This document shows positions 1 through 5,640 of a DNA stretch of 5,640 bases, one piece after another (within the stretch, counting starts at the first letter, position 1; the number at the start of each line of letters is the position of its first letter). Source of the stretch: Pseudomonadota bacterium (lineage in GTDB: Bacteria > Pseudomonadota > Alphaproteobacteria > Acetobacterales > Acetobacteraceae); contig JAEWCI010000189.1 of the NCBI GenBank assembly GCA_023390705.1, forward strand, positions 1 through 5,640, in the 5' to 3' direction. A program made the position numbers and the translations under genes. The notes beneath the pieces are model-generated. The model did not search any database. It was given only the letters and a program-made list of their open reading frames with translations, and had not been told where the DNA came from.

Positions 1-170
1 CGCGGCGGGCGGGGGGGCGCCGCGACGGGTGGATCGGCGTCCAGGCATTCCCTCCTTGGCGACTGGCGTGGCGGCAACCGGCGGGCACGGGCTTCGTTCC
101 GCCGCCCGCCCCGGCCGGCGCATCACAAGAGGCATATCACTACCCTTGAGACGCGGCCGGACTCTCCAAC
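1..170. other. Left-edge region with no supportable gene
   Basis: No protein family is recognisable on either strand here. A minus-strand frame beginning with ATG at 135 stays open to the window edge (45 codons, rich in Arg, Pro and Ala). It has an AAGGG seven bases upstream, but its third codon positions are much less GC-rich than those of the real genes, so it is not convincing coding sequence. A second minus-strand ATG at 48-46 follows AAGGAGG by only two bases, which is too close for a normal ribosome binding site. A run of seven G lies at 11-17. In many Alphaproteobacteria HPr kinase follows chvG, but its usual N-terminus and P-loop are not visible here. The region is best read as intergenic, possibly with the 5' end of an unidentified leftward gene. 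Confidence 0.4.
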
Positions 171-310
171 CACGCGCGGCGCAGCCGGCGCTACGCCGCC
201 GGCAGCCGCATCCCTCCCTTCACGCGCGGCAGAGCCGGCGCTACGCCGCCGGCAGCCGCATCCCTCCCTTCACGCGCGGCGCAGCCGGCGCTACGCGGCC
301 GGCAGCCGCA
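171..310. repeat. 50-bp tandem repeat, 2.8 copies, overlapping the chvG 3' end
   Basis: Three head-to-tail units lie at 171-220, 221-270 and 271-310, the last being 40 bases long. Copy 2 differs from copy 1 by two bases at 231-232, and copy 3 differs by one base at 297. Each unit contains an inverted repeat: 7-bp arms at 184-190 and 197-203 around a 6-base loop in copy 1, the same at 234-253 in copy 2, and a 6-bp version at 284-303 in copy 3. In copy 1 the stem can extend outward across a small internal loop to about 176-209. Copy 3 includes the last codons and stop of chvG, so the chvG terminus is repeated twice downstream of the gene. The hairpins lack a U-run, so they are not classical terminators, although they could stabilise the 3' end of the chvG message. 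This may be a local duplication or an array of a dispersed intergenic repeat. Confidence 0.9.
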
Positions 311-1976
311 CGATGAACCGCGCCCCGACCACCTTGCCCTCGGCATTGCGGCGGTTCTCCGCGCTGATGCGGCCGCGCAGCCCTTCCACGATCTGCCGGC
401 TGATCGAAAGCCCGAGCCCGGAATGCTGCCCGAACCGCTCGCCGCTCGGTCTTTCGGAATAGAAACGTTCGAAGATGCTTTCCAGCTTGGCCTCGGGGAT
501 GCCGGGGCCGTCATCCTCCACCACCACCTCCACCGTGGCGCCGGTCGGGCGGGCGCGGACCCGCACCTCGCCATGCGGCGGGCTGAAGGAAAGGGCGTTG
601 CCCAGAAGGTTGCGGAACACCTGGACCAGCCGCCCTTCGACGCCGCGCACCACCAGCCCCCCGGCCGGCGCTTCCAGCACCACCTGCGGGTCGTCAGGGT
701 GGCGCGTGGCGCCGTGCAGCTCAGCCAGCGTCGAGAGGATCGGCGCGATGTCAACCGGCACGGCGACGGTGCGCGACAACTCGGCATCGACACGGGAACT
801 GTCGCTGATATCGGCGATCAGCCGGTCCATTCGCACCGCGTCCTCGGCGATGATCGCCAGCAGGCGCTTCTGCTGTTCCGGGTTGTCGATGCGGCGCAGC
901 GTCTCGATGGCGGAGCGCACGCTGGTCAGCGGGTTGCGCAACTCATGCGCGACATCGGCGGCGAAGCGTTCGTTGGTGTCGATGCGCGCCCACAGCGCGC
1001 GGGCCGATGCCTGCAGGTCGCGGGCGAGGATGCCGATCTCGTCCTGCCGGGCCAGCAGCGCCGGCGGGACGCTGCCGCTGCGCCCCTCGCCCTGGCGCAT
1101 CGCCGCGGTGGCGCCGGCCAGTTGCATGATGGGGTTGGCCAGGGTCTGCGCGAGGTAGAAGGAAAGCGCCACGGTCAGGACCAGGGCGATGGCGAAGATG
1201 CCGAGCACGCTGGCGCGGATCTCGAAGAGGCGCTGGTCCACCTCGCGCGCCTCGCGGGTCAGCAGCACGATGCCCACCGGCTGGTTGCCGCGCCGCGCCG
1301 GCTCCGCGACGGAAACCAGCAGCCTGCCATCGGCGGTGCGGCGGATATAGGGCGTGACGCCGCCTTCCAGCGCCAGGCGCAATTCCTCCCGCCTGTCCGG
1401 CCCCAGGTCGGGCTGCCAGTCGAATGAGGGGGCGTTGGGCGTGTCGTCCACCACCACGTCGCGGTCGCCCCCGGGGCCCAGGATGCGGCGCGGGAACAAG
1501 GCCAGCAGCCGGTCGTAGAGGCCGGCGATACCGGTGGAAAGCGCGTCCCGCGGCTGCGGCGGCGGCAGCGGCTCCGTCACCACGGCGCCGCCGGCGCCCT
1601 CCCGCACCCGGCTGTCGGCCACCACCAGGCCGGAATTGTCGAACAGCCGCGCCTGGGTATTGGGCGAAGGCTCCACCAGGCGGCGCAGCAGCGGCCGGGC
1701 GGATTCCGGCACCAGCGCCACACGGTCGTCCTGCACCCGGGTCGCGGCCTCGGCGATGGCGCCGGCATAGATGCGCGCCTGGGTGCGCATGGCCTCCACC
1801 TCGGCGGCCAGCAGCCCGTTCTGGTACTGGTCGAGATAGAGCATGGCGGCCGCCAGCAAGGCCGGCGGCAGGGCGTTCAGCAGCAGGATGCGGCGCAGAA
1901 GCGGCGAGACCCGGTGCCGCGGGCGCGCCGCGGCGGTACTTTCCTGCTTGTCGGGCGGCACGCCGATATCGGGCAT
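291..1976 (-). CDS. chvG: ChvG-type sensor histidine kinase
   Basis: This 561-residue inner-membrane histidine kinase is the partner of ChvI. In related bacteria ChvG/ChvI senses acid and envelope stress, in rhizobia under control of periplasmic ExoR, which is not in this window. Visible parts in order: a short basic cytoplasmic N-terminus; TM1 at about 30-48; a periplasmic sensing region of about 205 residues; TM2 at about 255-276; HAMP at about 277-330, including DEIG at 312-315; the H-box FAADVAHELRNP with phospho-acceptor His344; the N-box NLLGNAL with Asn460; G1 DGPGIP at 489-494; an F-box FERFY starting at 502; and G2 GLGLS at 520-524. No catalytic residue is missing and the length is normal for ChvG. 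A TTG two codons upstream (1982) keeps the frame open, but ATG at 1976 is preferred because AGGA lies six bases before it. The stop codon lies inside the tandem repeat. The gene is probably co-transcribed with chvI, which ends 112 bases upstream. Confidence 0.93.
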   Translation of the reverse strand: MPDIGVPPDKQESTAAARPRHRVSPLLRRILLLNALPPALLAAAMLYLDQYQNGLLAAEVEAMRTQARIYAGAIAEAATRVQDDRVALVPESARPLLRRLVEPSPNTQARLFDNSGLVVADSRVREGAGGAVVTEPLPPPQPRDALSTGIAGLYDRLLALFPRRILGPGGDRDVVVDDTPNAPSFDWQPDLGPDRREELRLALEGGVTPYIRRTADGRLLVSVAEPARRGNQPVGIVLLTREAREVDQRLFEIRASVLGIFAIALVLTVALSFYLAQTLANPIMQLAGATAAMRQGEGRSGSVPPALLARQDEIGILARDLQASARALWARIDTNERFAADVAHELRNPLTSVRSAIETLRRIDNPEQQKRLLAIIAEDAVRMDRLIADISDSSRVDAELSRTVAVPVDIAPILSTLAELHGATRHPDDPQVVLEAPAGGLVVRGVEGRLVQVFRNLLGNALSFSPPHGEVRVRARPTGATVEVVVEDDGPGIPEAKLESIFERFYSERPSGERFGQHSGLGLSISRQIVEGLRGRISAENRRNAEGKVVGARFIVRLPAA

Positions 1977-1982
1977 CTGCAA

Positions 1983-1986
1983 TCCT
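1983..1986 (-). promoter_or_regulatory. Ribosome binding site that decides the chvG start
   Basis: AGGA on the minus strand lies six bases before ATG at 1976 but directly abuts the upstream in-frame TTG at 1982. The spacing therefore supports ATG and makes the TTG start unlikely. Confidence 0.6.
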
Positions 1987-2071
1987 GCGCAACGGCCCAG
2001 TGTAGGGCGCTTTCAGGCGAATTGTACGCGGTTCGACGTGAAAGGCGTGCTGAAGTTCGAACGGCCAGGGC

Positions 2072-2085
2072 GCGGGGTGCCCCGC
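2072..2085. other. GC-rich inverted repeat just after chvI
   Basis: A perfect palindromic pair (GCGGGG / CCCCGC, separated by two bases) starts three bases beyond the chvI stop codon in the chvI-chvG gap. As RNA it could form a stem of about five pairs with a four-base loop. There is no following U-run, so it is not a canonical intrinsic terminator. It might act as a processing or partial attenuation site that lowers chvG relative to chvI. The role is inference. Confidence 0.35.
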
Positions 2086-2088
2086 CCC

Positions 2089-2790
2089 CTACCCTTCCTT
2101 GTAGCGGTAGCCGATGCCGTAGAGCGTCTCGATCTGCGCGAAGTCCGAATCCGCCTGGCGGAACTTCCGCCGCACGCGCTTGACATGGCTGTCAATGGTG
2201 CGGTCGTCCACGTAGATGTTCTCGCCATAGGCGGCGTCGATGAGCTGGTCGCGGTTCTTCACCATGCCCGGCCGCAGCGCCAGCGCCTTCACCAGCAGGA
2301 ATTCCGTGACCGTCAACTGGATCGGCTGGCCCTTCCAGGTGCAACTGTGCTTGGTCTCGTCCAGCAGCAGGTCGCCCCGGGCGATGATGCCGCCCGGCGG
2401 CGTGCCGCTGCCCTCCGCCCGGCTTGTTTCGTTGCGCCGCAGCAGGGCGCGGATGCGCTCCAGCAGCAGGCGCTGGCTGAAGGGCTTGGTGATGTAGTCG
2501 TCGGCGCCAAGCCGGAGGCCCATCAGCTCGTCCACCTCCTCGTCCTTGGAGGTGAGGAAGATCACCGGCATGGCGCTGCGCTGGCGCAGCCGCTGCAGCA
2601 GCTCCATGCCGTCCATGCGTGGCATCTTGATGTCGAGCACCGCCAGGTCCACCGGCCGGGCCAGCAGCCCCTGCAGCGCGCTTTCGCCATCGGTATAGGT
2701 GCGCACCTGGAATCCTTCCTGTTCCAGCGTCATGGAAACGGAAGTCAGGATGTTGCGATCGTCATCCACCAGGGCGATCGTGTGCGGCAT
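2089..2790 (-). CDS. chvI: ChvI-type OmpR/PhoB-family response regulator
   Basis: This 233-residue cytoplasmic DNA-binding regulator is phosphorylated by ChvG. The receiver domain (about 3-117) shows the acidic pocket Asp9-Asp11, phospho-acceptor Asp53 in VLDIKMP, Thr80 in FLTSKDEEVDEL, and Lys102 in ITKPF. The signatures GLRLGADDYITKPF and the C-terminal ETLYGIGYRYKEG closely match ChvI. The winged-helix effector domain spans about 133-230, with the DNA-contact helix in DDRTIDSHVKRVRRKF. The frame stays open far upstream into the neighbouring hugZ region, but ATG at 2790 is chosen because the receiver domain starts immediately there and GGAG lies eight bases before it (2799-2802). Length is normal for the family. 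It is transcribed ahead of chvG and divergently from the HugZ-like gene, sharing a 97-base intergenic region. In agrobacteria and rhizobia ChvI homologues influence pckA, which lies nearby here. Autoregulation is plausible but no operator is proven in the sequence. Confidence 0.95.
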   Translation of the reverse strand: MPHTIALVDDDRNILTSVSMTLEQEGFQVRTYTDGESALQGLLARPVDLAVLDIKMPRMDGMELLQRLRQRSAMPVIFLTSKDEEVDELMGLRLGADDYITKPFSQRLLLERIRALLRRNETSRAEGSGTPPGGIIARGDLLLDETKHSCTWKGQPIQLTVTEFLLVKALALRPGMVKNRDQLIDAAYGENIYVDDRTIDSHVKRVRRKFRQADSDFAQIETLYGIGYRYKEG

Positions 2791-2843
2791 GCTCGCTGCT
2801 CCAACGGGGCGGGGACGCCGCGCGACTCGGGCGGCGGCCCGGA

Positions 2844-2871
2844 GGTATCCTGGCAGGCAATTGTGGCGCAA
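2844..2871 (-). promoter_or_regulatory. Possible chvI promoter
   Basis: In the divergent region the minus strand reads TTGCGC (2871-2866), a 16-base spacer, then GATACC (2849-2844). Each hexamer matches the sigma-70 consensus only partly. Position is reasonable, about 55 bases ahead of the chvI start, but the match is weak. Confidence 0.2.
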
Positions 2872-2887
2872 CCCGGACGGGAACGAG

Positions 2888-3631
2888 ATGGCGACGGAGC
2901 AGCAGATTTTCGAGGCGCGCTGCCTGATCCGCGGGGCGGCGTCGGCGGCCCTGGCCACCCAGCGGCAGGGCCAGCCCTTCGCCAGCCTGGTCACCCCGGC
3001 CGCCGCGCCGGACCTCTCCGTGCTGCTCTGGCTCTCCACCCTTTCGGAACATACCCGGCAATTGCAGGCCGAGCCGCGCTGCGCCCTGCTCTTCACCGGC
3101 CCGGCCGAAAGCGCCAACCCGCAGACCGCGCCGCGGGTCACCCTCACCGGCCTGGCCGCCAGGGTCGAGGGGGCGGAGGAGGCGGCGCTCAAGGCCCGCT
3201 GGCTGGCCCGCCACCCCTATGCCGCGCTTTATGCCGGTTTCGCCGATTTCGCGCTGTGGCGGGTGGCGCCGGGCGGGGCGCTGCTGGTCGGCGGCTTCGC
3301 CCGCGCCACCAGGCTGCGTGGCGCCGATCTGGCGCCCGACCCGGCGGCGGTGGCCGCCATCGCCGCGGCCGAGGCCGGGATCATTGGCCATGTGAATGCC
3401 GAACACGCGGCGGCGGTAGCGGCGATCGCCCAGGGGCTGCTGGGCGGCCCGCCCGGCGACTGGCGCCTGGCGGCGGTGGATGTCGATGGCTGCGATCTGG
3501 CGATGGGTGAAGGTGAGGCCGCCCAAATCCTGCGCTTTGCCTTCGGCGCGCCGGCCGACTCGCCTGCTGCGGTGCGGCATGAATTGGTTGCTGCAACGCA
3601 GCGTGGACGTAACGGTTCGGCTGACCGATAG
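2888..3631 (+). CDS. HugZ-family FMN-binding split-barrel protein with DUF2470 domain
   Basis: This 247-residue protein is predicted to be cytoplasmic, with no signal peptide or membrane segment. Residues from about 5 to 140 resemble the pyridoxamine-5'-phosphate-oxidase-like split barrel: an N-terminal helix with ARCLIRGAASAALAT, then strands around FASLVTPA, CALLFTG and PRVTLTGLAARV, and the ARWLARHPYAALYAGFADFALWRV block common in HugZ-like proteins. The C-terminal part (about 157-237) looks like DUF2470, with the HVNAEHAAAVAAIAQ motif (His168, Glu172, His173). Relatives bind FMN or heme, and some act in heme utilisation or breakdown, but many are uncharacterised, so the exact reaction cannot be assigned. 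ATG at 2888 starts directly before the barrel helix, with only a weak GGGA upstream. No heme-uptake genes are present in the window. It runs divergently from chvI and in the same direction as pckA, 136 bases ahead of it. Confidence 0.85.
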   Translation: MATEQQIFEARCLIRGAASAALATQRQGQPFASLVTPAAAPDLSVLLWLSTLSEHTRQLQAEPRCALLFTGPAESANPQTAPRVTLTGLAARVEGAEEAALKARWLARHPYAALYAGFADFALWRVAPGGALLVGGFARATRLRGADLAPDPAAVAAIAAAEAGIIGHVNAEHAAAVAAIAQGLLGGPPGDWRLAAVDVDGCDLAMGEGEAAQILRFAFGAPADSPAAVRHELVAATQRGRNGSADR

Positions 3632-3657
3632 TTGCGCCGGATTGTGTTGGGGTCGCG

Positions 3658-3687
3658 TTGACCGAGGCTTGGCCTGCGCCCTATTTC
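3658..3687 (+). promoter_or_regulatory. Possible pckA promoter
   Basis: TTGACC at 3658-3663 matches the -35 consensus at five of six bases. TATTTC at 3682-3687 lies 18 bases downstream as a weak -10. It would leave a leader of roughly 75 bases before the pckA start. The -35 element overlaps the second copy of a direct repeat (TGACCGA at 3622-3628 and 3659-3665) and an imperfect inverted repeat GGTC-N5-GACC at 3651-3663, which would be suitable for a regulator. The link to ChvI is inference. Confidence 0.35.
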
Positions 3688-3751
3688 TGCCGCCAGACCC
3701 GGCGAGAAGCGTCGCCCGACAGTCCCTGGCATATGCTGGTTCTCTTGTTCT

Positions 3752-3756
3752 GGAGG
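3752..3756 (+). promoter_or_regulatory. pckA ribosome binding site, long spacing
   Basis: GGAGG lies 11 bases before ATG 3768, longer than usual. CCTC at 3762-3765, between it and the start, can pair with GAGG at 3753-3756 around a five-base loop. This would partly hide the site. No other in-frame ATG or GTG lies nearby, so ATG 3768 remains the best start. Confidence 0.55.
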
Positions 3757-3767
3757 TACGTCCTCAG

Positions 3768-5363
3768 ATGACTTCATCCGCGACCGCCCTTGCCGGCACC
3801 GGCGTGTCCAGCACGCATCCGGTGCATGCCAACCTGACGGCACCCGGCCTGGTGGAGCATGCGCTGCGGCGCGGCGAAGGCCGGCTGTCCGCCGACGGCG
3901 CCTTCATGGCGGTTACCGGTGTGCACAGCGGGCGTTCCGTGCAGGACAAGTTCGTGGTCGACGACCCCGAGGTGCATGACAAGGTCTGGTGGGGCAAGAT
4001 CAACCAGCCGATGGCGCCGGAGAAGTTTCGCGGCCTCGCCACCAAGGTACGCGGCTGGCTGGGGGAGCGTCCGGTGCTCTTCACCCAGGACCTCTATGCC
4101 GGCGCGGACCCGGCGCACCGCATCAAGGTGCGGCTGGTCACCACCAATGCCTGGCACGCGCTGTTCGCGCGCAACATGTTCATCCGCCCGCAGCGCGTGG
4201 AGCTTGAGGACTTCAAGCCGGACTACGTCATCCTGCACGCCCCGGAATACGAGGCGAACCCGGCCGAGGACGGCTGCCGCAGCGGCACCTGCATCGCCCT
4301 GTCCTTCGCGGCGAGGACCATCCTGATCTGCGGCACCAGCTACGCCGGCGAGGTGAAGAAGAGCATCTTCACCGTGATGAACTGGCTGCTGCCGGAACAG
4401 GGCGTGCTGCCCATGCATTGCAGCGCCAATGTGGGCCGCGCCGGCGATACCGCGCTGTTCTTCGGCCTCTCCGGCACCGGCAAGACCACGCTGTCCTCCG
4501 ACCCCGAGCGCAGCCTGATCGGCGATGACGAGCATGGCTGGTCCGACAAGGGCGTCTTCAACTTCGAAGGCGGCTGCTACGCCAAGGTCATCAAGCTGAG
4601 CCAGGAGGCCGAGCCGCAGATCTGGGCGGCTTCCCACCGCTTCGGCACGGTGCTGGAGAATGTGGTGGGCGATGAGTTCGGCCATCTCGACCTTGACGAC
4701 AACTCGCTGACCGAGAACACCCGTTCCTGCTACCCGCTGGAATTCATCCCGAACACGGTGGCCGGCGGCCAGGCGGGCGTGCCGAAGAACGTGGTGATGC
4801 TGACGGCGGACGCCTTTGGCGTGCTGCCGCCGATCAGCAAGCTTTCCCCGGCGCAGGCGATGTACCATTTCCTCTCCGGCTACACCGCGCGCGTCGCGGG
4901 CACGGAGAAGGGCCTGGGGGCGGAGCCGCAGGCCACCTTCTCCACCTGCTTCGGTGCCCCCTTCCTGCCGCGCCACCCGGAAGTCTATGGCCGCATGCTG
5001 GCCGATCTGATCGCCCGGCACGGCGCCGATTGCTGGCTGGTCAACACCGGCTGGACCGGCGGCGCCTATGGCACCGGCAAGCGGATGAGCATCCATCACA
5101 CCCGCGCCCTGCTGCGCGCGGCGCTGGACGGCAGCCTGGCCAAGGTCGAGTTCGTCAAGGACCCCTTCTTCGGCCTGATGATCCCCAAGGCCCTGCCCGG
5201 CGTGCCGGCGACTGTCCTGAACCCGCGTGAGACCTGGGCCGACAAGGCGGCCTATGACCGCACGGCGAAGGAGCTGGTCGCCCGCTTCGAGCAGAACTTC
5301 CACAACTTCGCCGACGCGGTCGATGAGGACGTGAAGGCGGCGGCGATCCGCACGGCGGCCTGA
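3768..5363 (+). CDS. pckA: Phosphoenolpyruvate carboxykinase (ATP)
   Basis: This 531-residue cytosolic enzyme (EC 4.1.1.49) converts oxaloacetate and ATP to phosphoenolpyruvate, CO2 and ADP, the first committed step of gluconeogenesis from organic acids. Visible motifs: the substrate-binding loop GVHSGRS with Arg56; SYAGEVKKSIF with Tyr192 and Lys198; the metal ligand His217 in PMHCSANVG; the P-loop GLSGTGKTT (233-241) with Lys239; kinase-2 LIGDDEHGW with Asp253 and Asp254; ENTRSCYP with Arg319; and the nucleotide-binding segment RMSIHHTRALL (439-449). These correspond to the E. coli PckA active site, and the length is normal for the ATP-type family. The GTP-type enzyme is excluded by these motifs. 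All catalytic residues are present, so it should be active. It follows the HugZ-like gene by 136 bases that contain a possible promoter, and it ends three bases before the DUF2237 gene. In other Alphaproteobacteria pckA sits next to chvI/chvG and responds to them, which suggests similar control here. Confidence 0.97.
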   Translation: MTSSATALAGTGVSSTHPVHANLTAPGLVEHALRRGEGRLSADGAFMAVTGVHSGRSVQDKFVVDDPEVHDKVWWGKINQPMAPEKFRGLATKVRGWLGERPVLFTQDLYAGADPAHRIKVRLVTTNAWHALFARNMFIRPQRVELEDFKPDYVILHAPEYEANPAEDGCRSGTCIALSFAARTILICGTSYAGEVKKSIFTVMNWLLPEQGVLPMHCSANVGRAGDTALFFGLSGTGKTTLSSDPERSLIGDDEHGWSDKGVFNFEGGCYAKVIKLSQEAEPQIWAASHRFGTVLENVVGDEFGHLDLDDNSLTENTRSCYPLEFIPNTVAGGQAGVPKNVVMLTADAFGVLPPISKLSPAQAMYHFLSGYTARVAGTEKGLGAEPQATFSTCFGAPFLPRHPEVYGRMLADLIARHGADCWLVNTGWTGGAYGTGKRMSIHHTRALLRAALDGSLAKVEFVKDPFFGLMIPKALPGVPATVLNPRETWADKAAYDRTAKELVARFEQNFHNFADAVDEDVKAAAIRTAA

Positions 5364-5366
5364 CCG

Positions 5367-5640
5367 ATGCGGCCGCGGTGGACCTCCGGGCGCAGCGTCC
5401 TGGGCGGTCCCCTGCTGCCCTGTTCCGTCGCGCCGCTGACCGGCTTCTTCCGCGACGGCTGCTGCAATACCGGGCCGGAAGACATCGGCAGCCATACCGT
5501 CTGCGGCGAGGTGACGGCGGAATTCCTCGCCTTCAGCCGGCGAGTCGGCAACGATCTCTCCACCCCCGTGCCGGAATACGGCTTCCCCGGGCTGCAGCCC
5601 GGGGCCCGCTGGTGCCTTTGCGCCCCCCGCTGGGAGGAAG
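5367..5640 (+). CDS. DUF2237 family protein, 3' end cut off by window edge
   Basis: Ninety-one codons are visible and the frame is still open at the right edge. The sequence closely matches the small DUF2237 family (usually about 120-130 residues): SVLGGPLLPCS, then TGFFRDGCCNTGPEDIGSHT, GNDLSTPVPEYGFPGL, and PGARWCLCAPRW. Six cysteines (19, 32, 33, 46, 83, 85) sit in these conserved motifs, suggesting metal binding or a thiol role, but the family has no established function and none is assigned. ATG at 5367 is the only start that precedes the conserved block closely. It lies three bases after the pckA stop with only a weak GGCGG upstream, so translational coupling to pckA and a shared transcript are likely. 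Confidence 0.9.
   Translation, partial: MRPRWTSGRSVLGGPLLPCSVAPLTGFFRDGCCNTGPEDIGSHTVCGEVTAEFLAFSRRVGNDLSTPVPEYGFPGLQPGARWCLCAPRWEE

Noticed and set aside
221..270. Mini-ORF (ATG plus five codons and stop) in each repeat unit, preceded by AAGGGAGGG
   Set aside because: The purine stretch directly abuts the ATG, leaving no workable spacing, and the peptide simply repeats the chvG terminal residues.
171..310. CRISPR-like array
   Set aside because: The units are contiguous with no unique spacers, and no cas gene is present.
171..310. Intrinsic terminator after chvG
   Set aside because: The hairpins are strong but no U-run follows on the minus strand. Termination here would have to be Rho-dependent or lie elsewhere.
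423..1427. Plus-strand open frame of 334 codons opposite chvG
   Set aside because: It is a GC-bias shadow of the kinase, with no recognisable domain and no ribosome binding site support.
2791..3192. Possible N-terminal extension of ChvI upstream of ATG 2790
   Set aside because: The frame is open, but the receiver domain begins at ATG 2790 with a ribosome binding site, and the extension is antisense to the hugZ coding region.
1843..3510. Plus-strand open frame of 555 codons crossing chvG, chvI and hugZ
   Set aside because: It spans two oppositely oriented genes and an out-of-frame part of a third. All three are well supported by motifs, so this frame is a composite shadow.
3774..5495. Long open frame of 573 codons antisense to pckA
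   Set aside because: It lies opposite a gene with every PckA motif intact. High third-position GC on the sense strand removes stops on the opposite strand. The translation is low-complexity Gly/Ala/Arg/His with no family resemblance.

Overview
The window is GC-rich throughout, with strong third-position GC in all the real genes. It carries the ChvG/ChvI two-component system next to ATP-dependent PEP carboxykinase, an arrangement typical of Alphaproteobacteria. Codon use, the protein sequences and the presence of a HugZ-like gene suggest a member of the Rhodospirillales, probably Acetobacteraceae (Roseomonas-like). That taxonomic placement is inference from pattern, not from a search.

Layout, left to right. 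Positions 1-170 hold no gene I can defend. Positions 171-310 hold a 50-bp tandem repeat (two full copies and one 40-bp partial copy). The partial copy overlaps the last codons and stop of chvG. On the minus strand, chvI (2790 to 2089) is followed after a 112-nt gap by chvG (1976 to 291). A 97-nt divergent intergenic region (2791-2887) separates chvI from a plus-strand HugZ-family FMN-binding protein (2888-3631). A 136-nt gap with promoter-like elements (3632-3767) then leads to pckA (3768-5363). Three bases after pckA a DUF2237 gene begins and runs off the right edge.

How the genes fit together. ChvG is an inner-membrane histidine kinase that phosphorylates the OmpR-type regulator ChvI. In rhizobia and agrobacteria this pair responds to acid and envelope stress, and it has been linked to pckA expression. 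PckA converts oxaloacetate and ATP to phosphoenolpyruvate, CO2 and ADP at the entry to gluconeogenesis, so the regulator and a likely target lie together. The HugZ-like protein and the DUF2237 protein are accessory members of the neighbourhood whose link to this regulation is unproven.

This is largely a conserved chromosomal region. I see no CRISPR array, insertion sequence, phage gene, defence system or RNA gene. The least ordinary items are the tandem repeat fused to the chvG 3' end and the tight coupling of an uncharacterised cysteine-rich protein to pckA.
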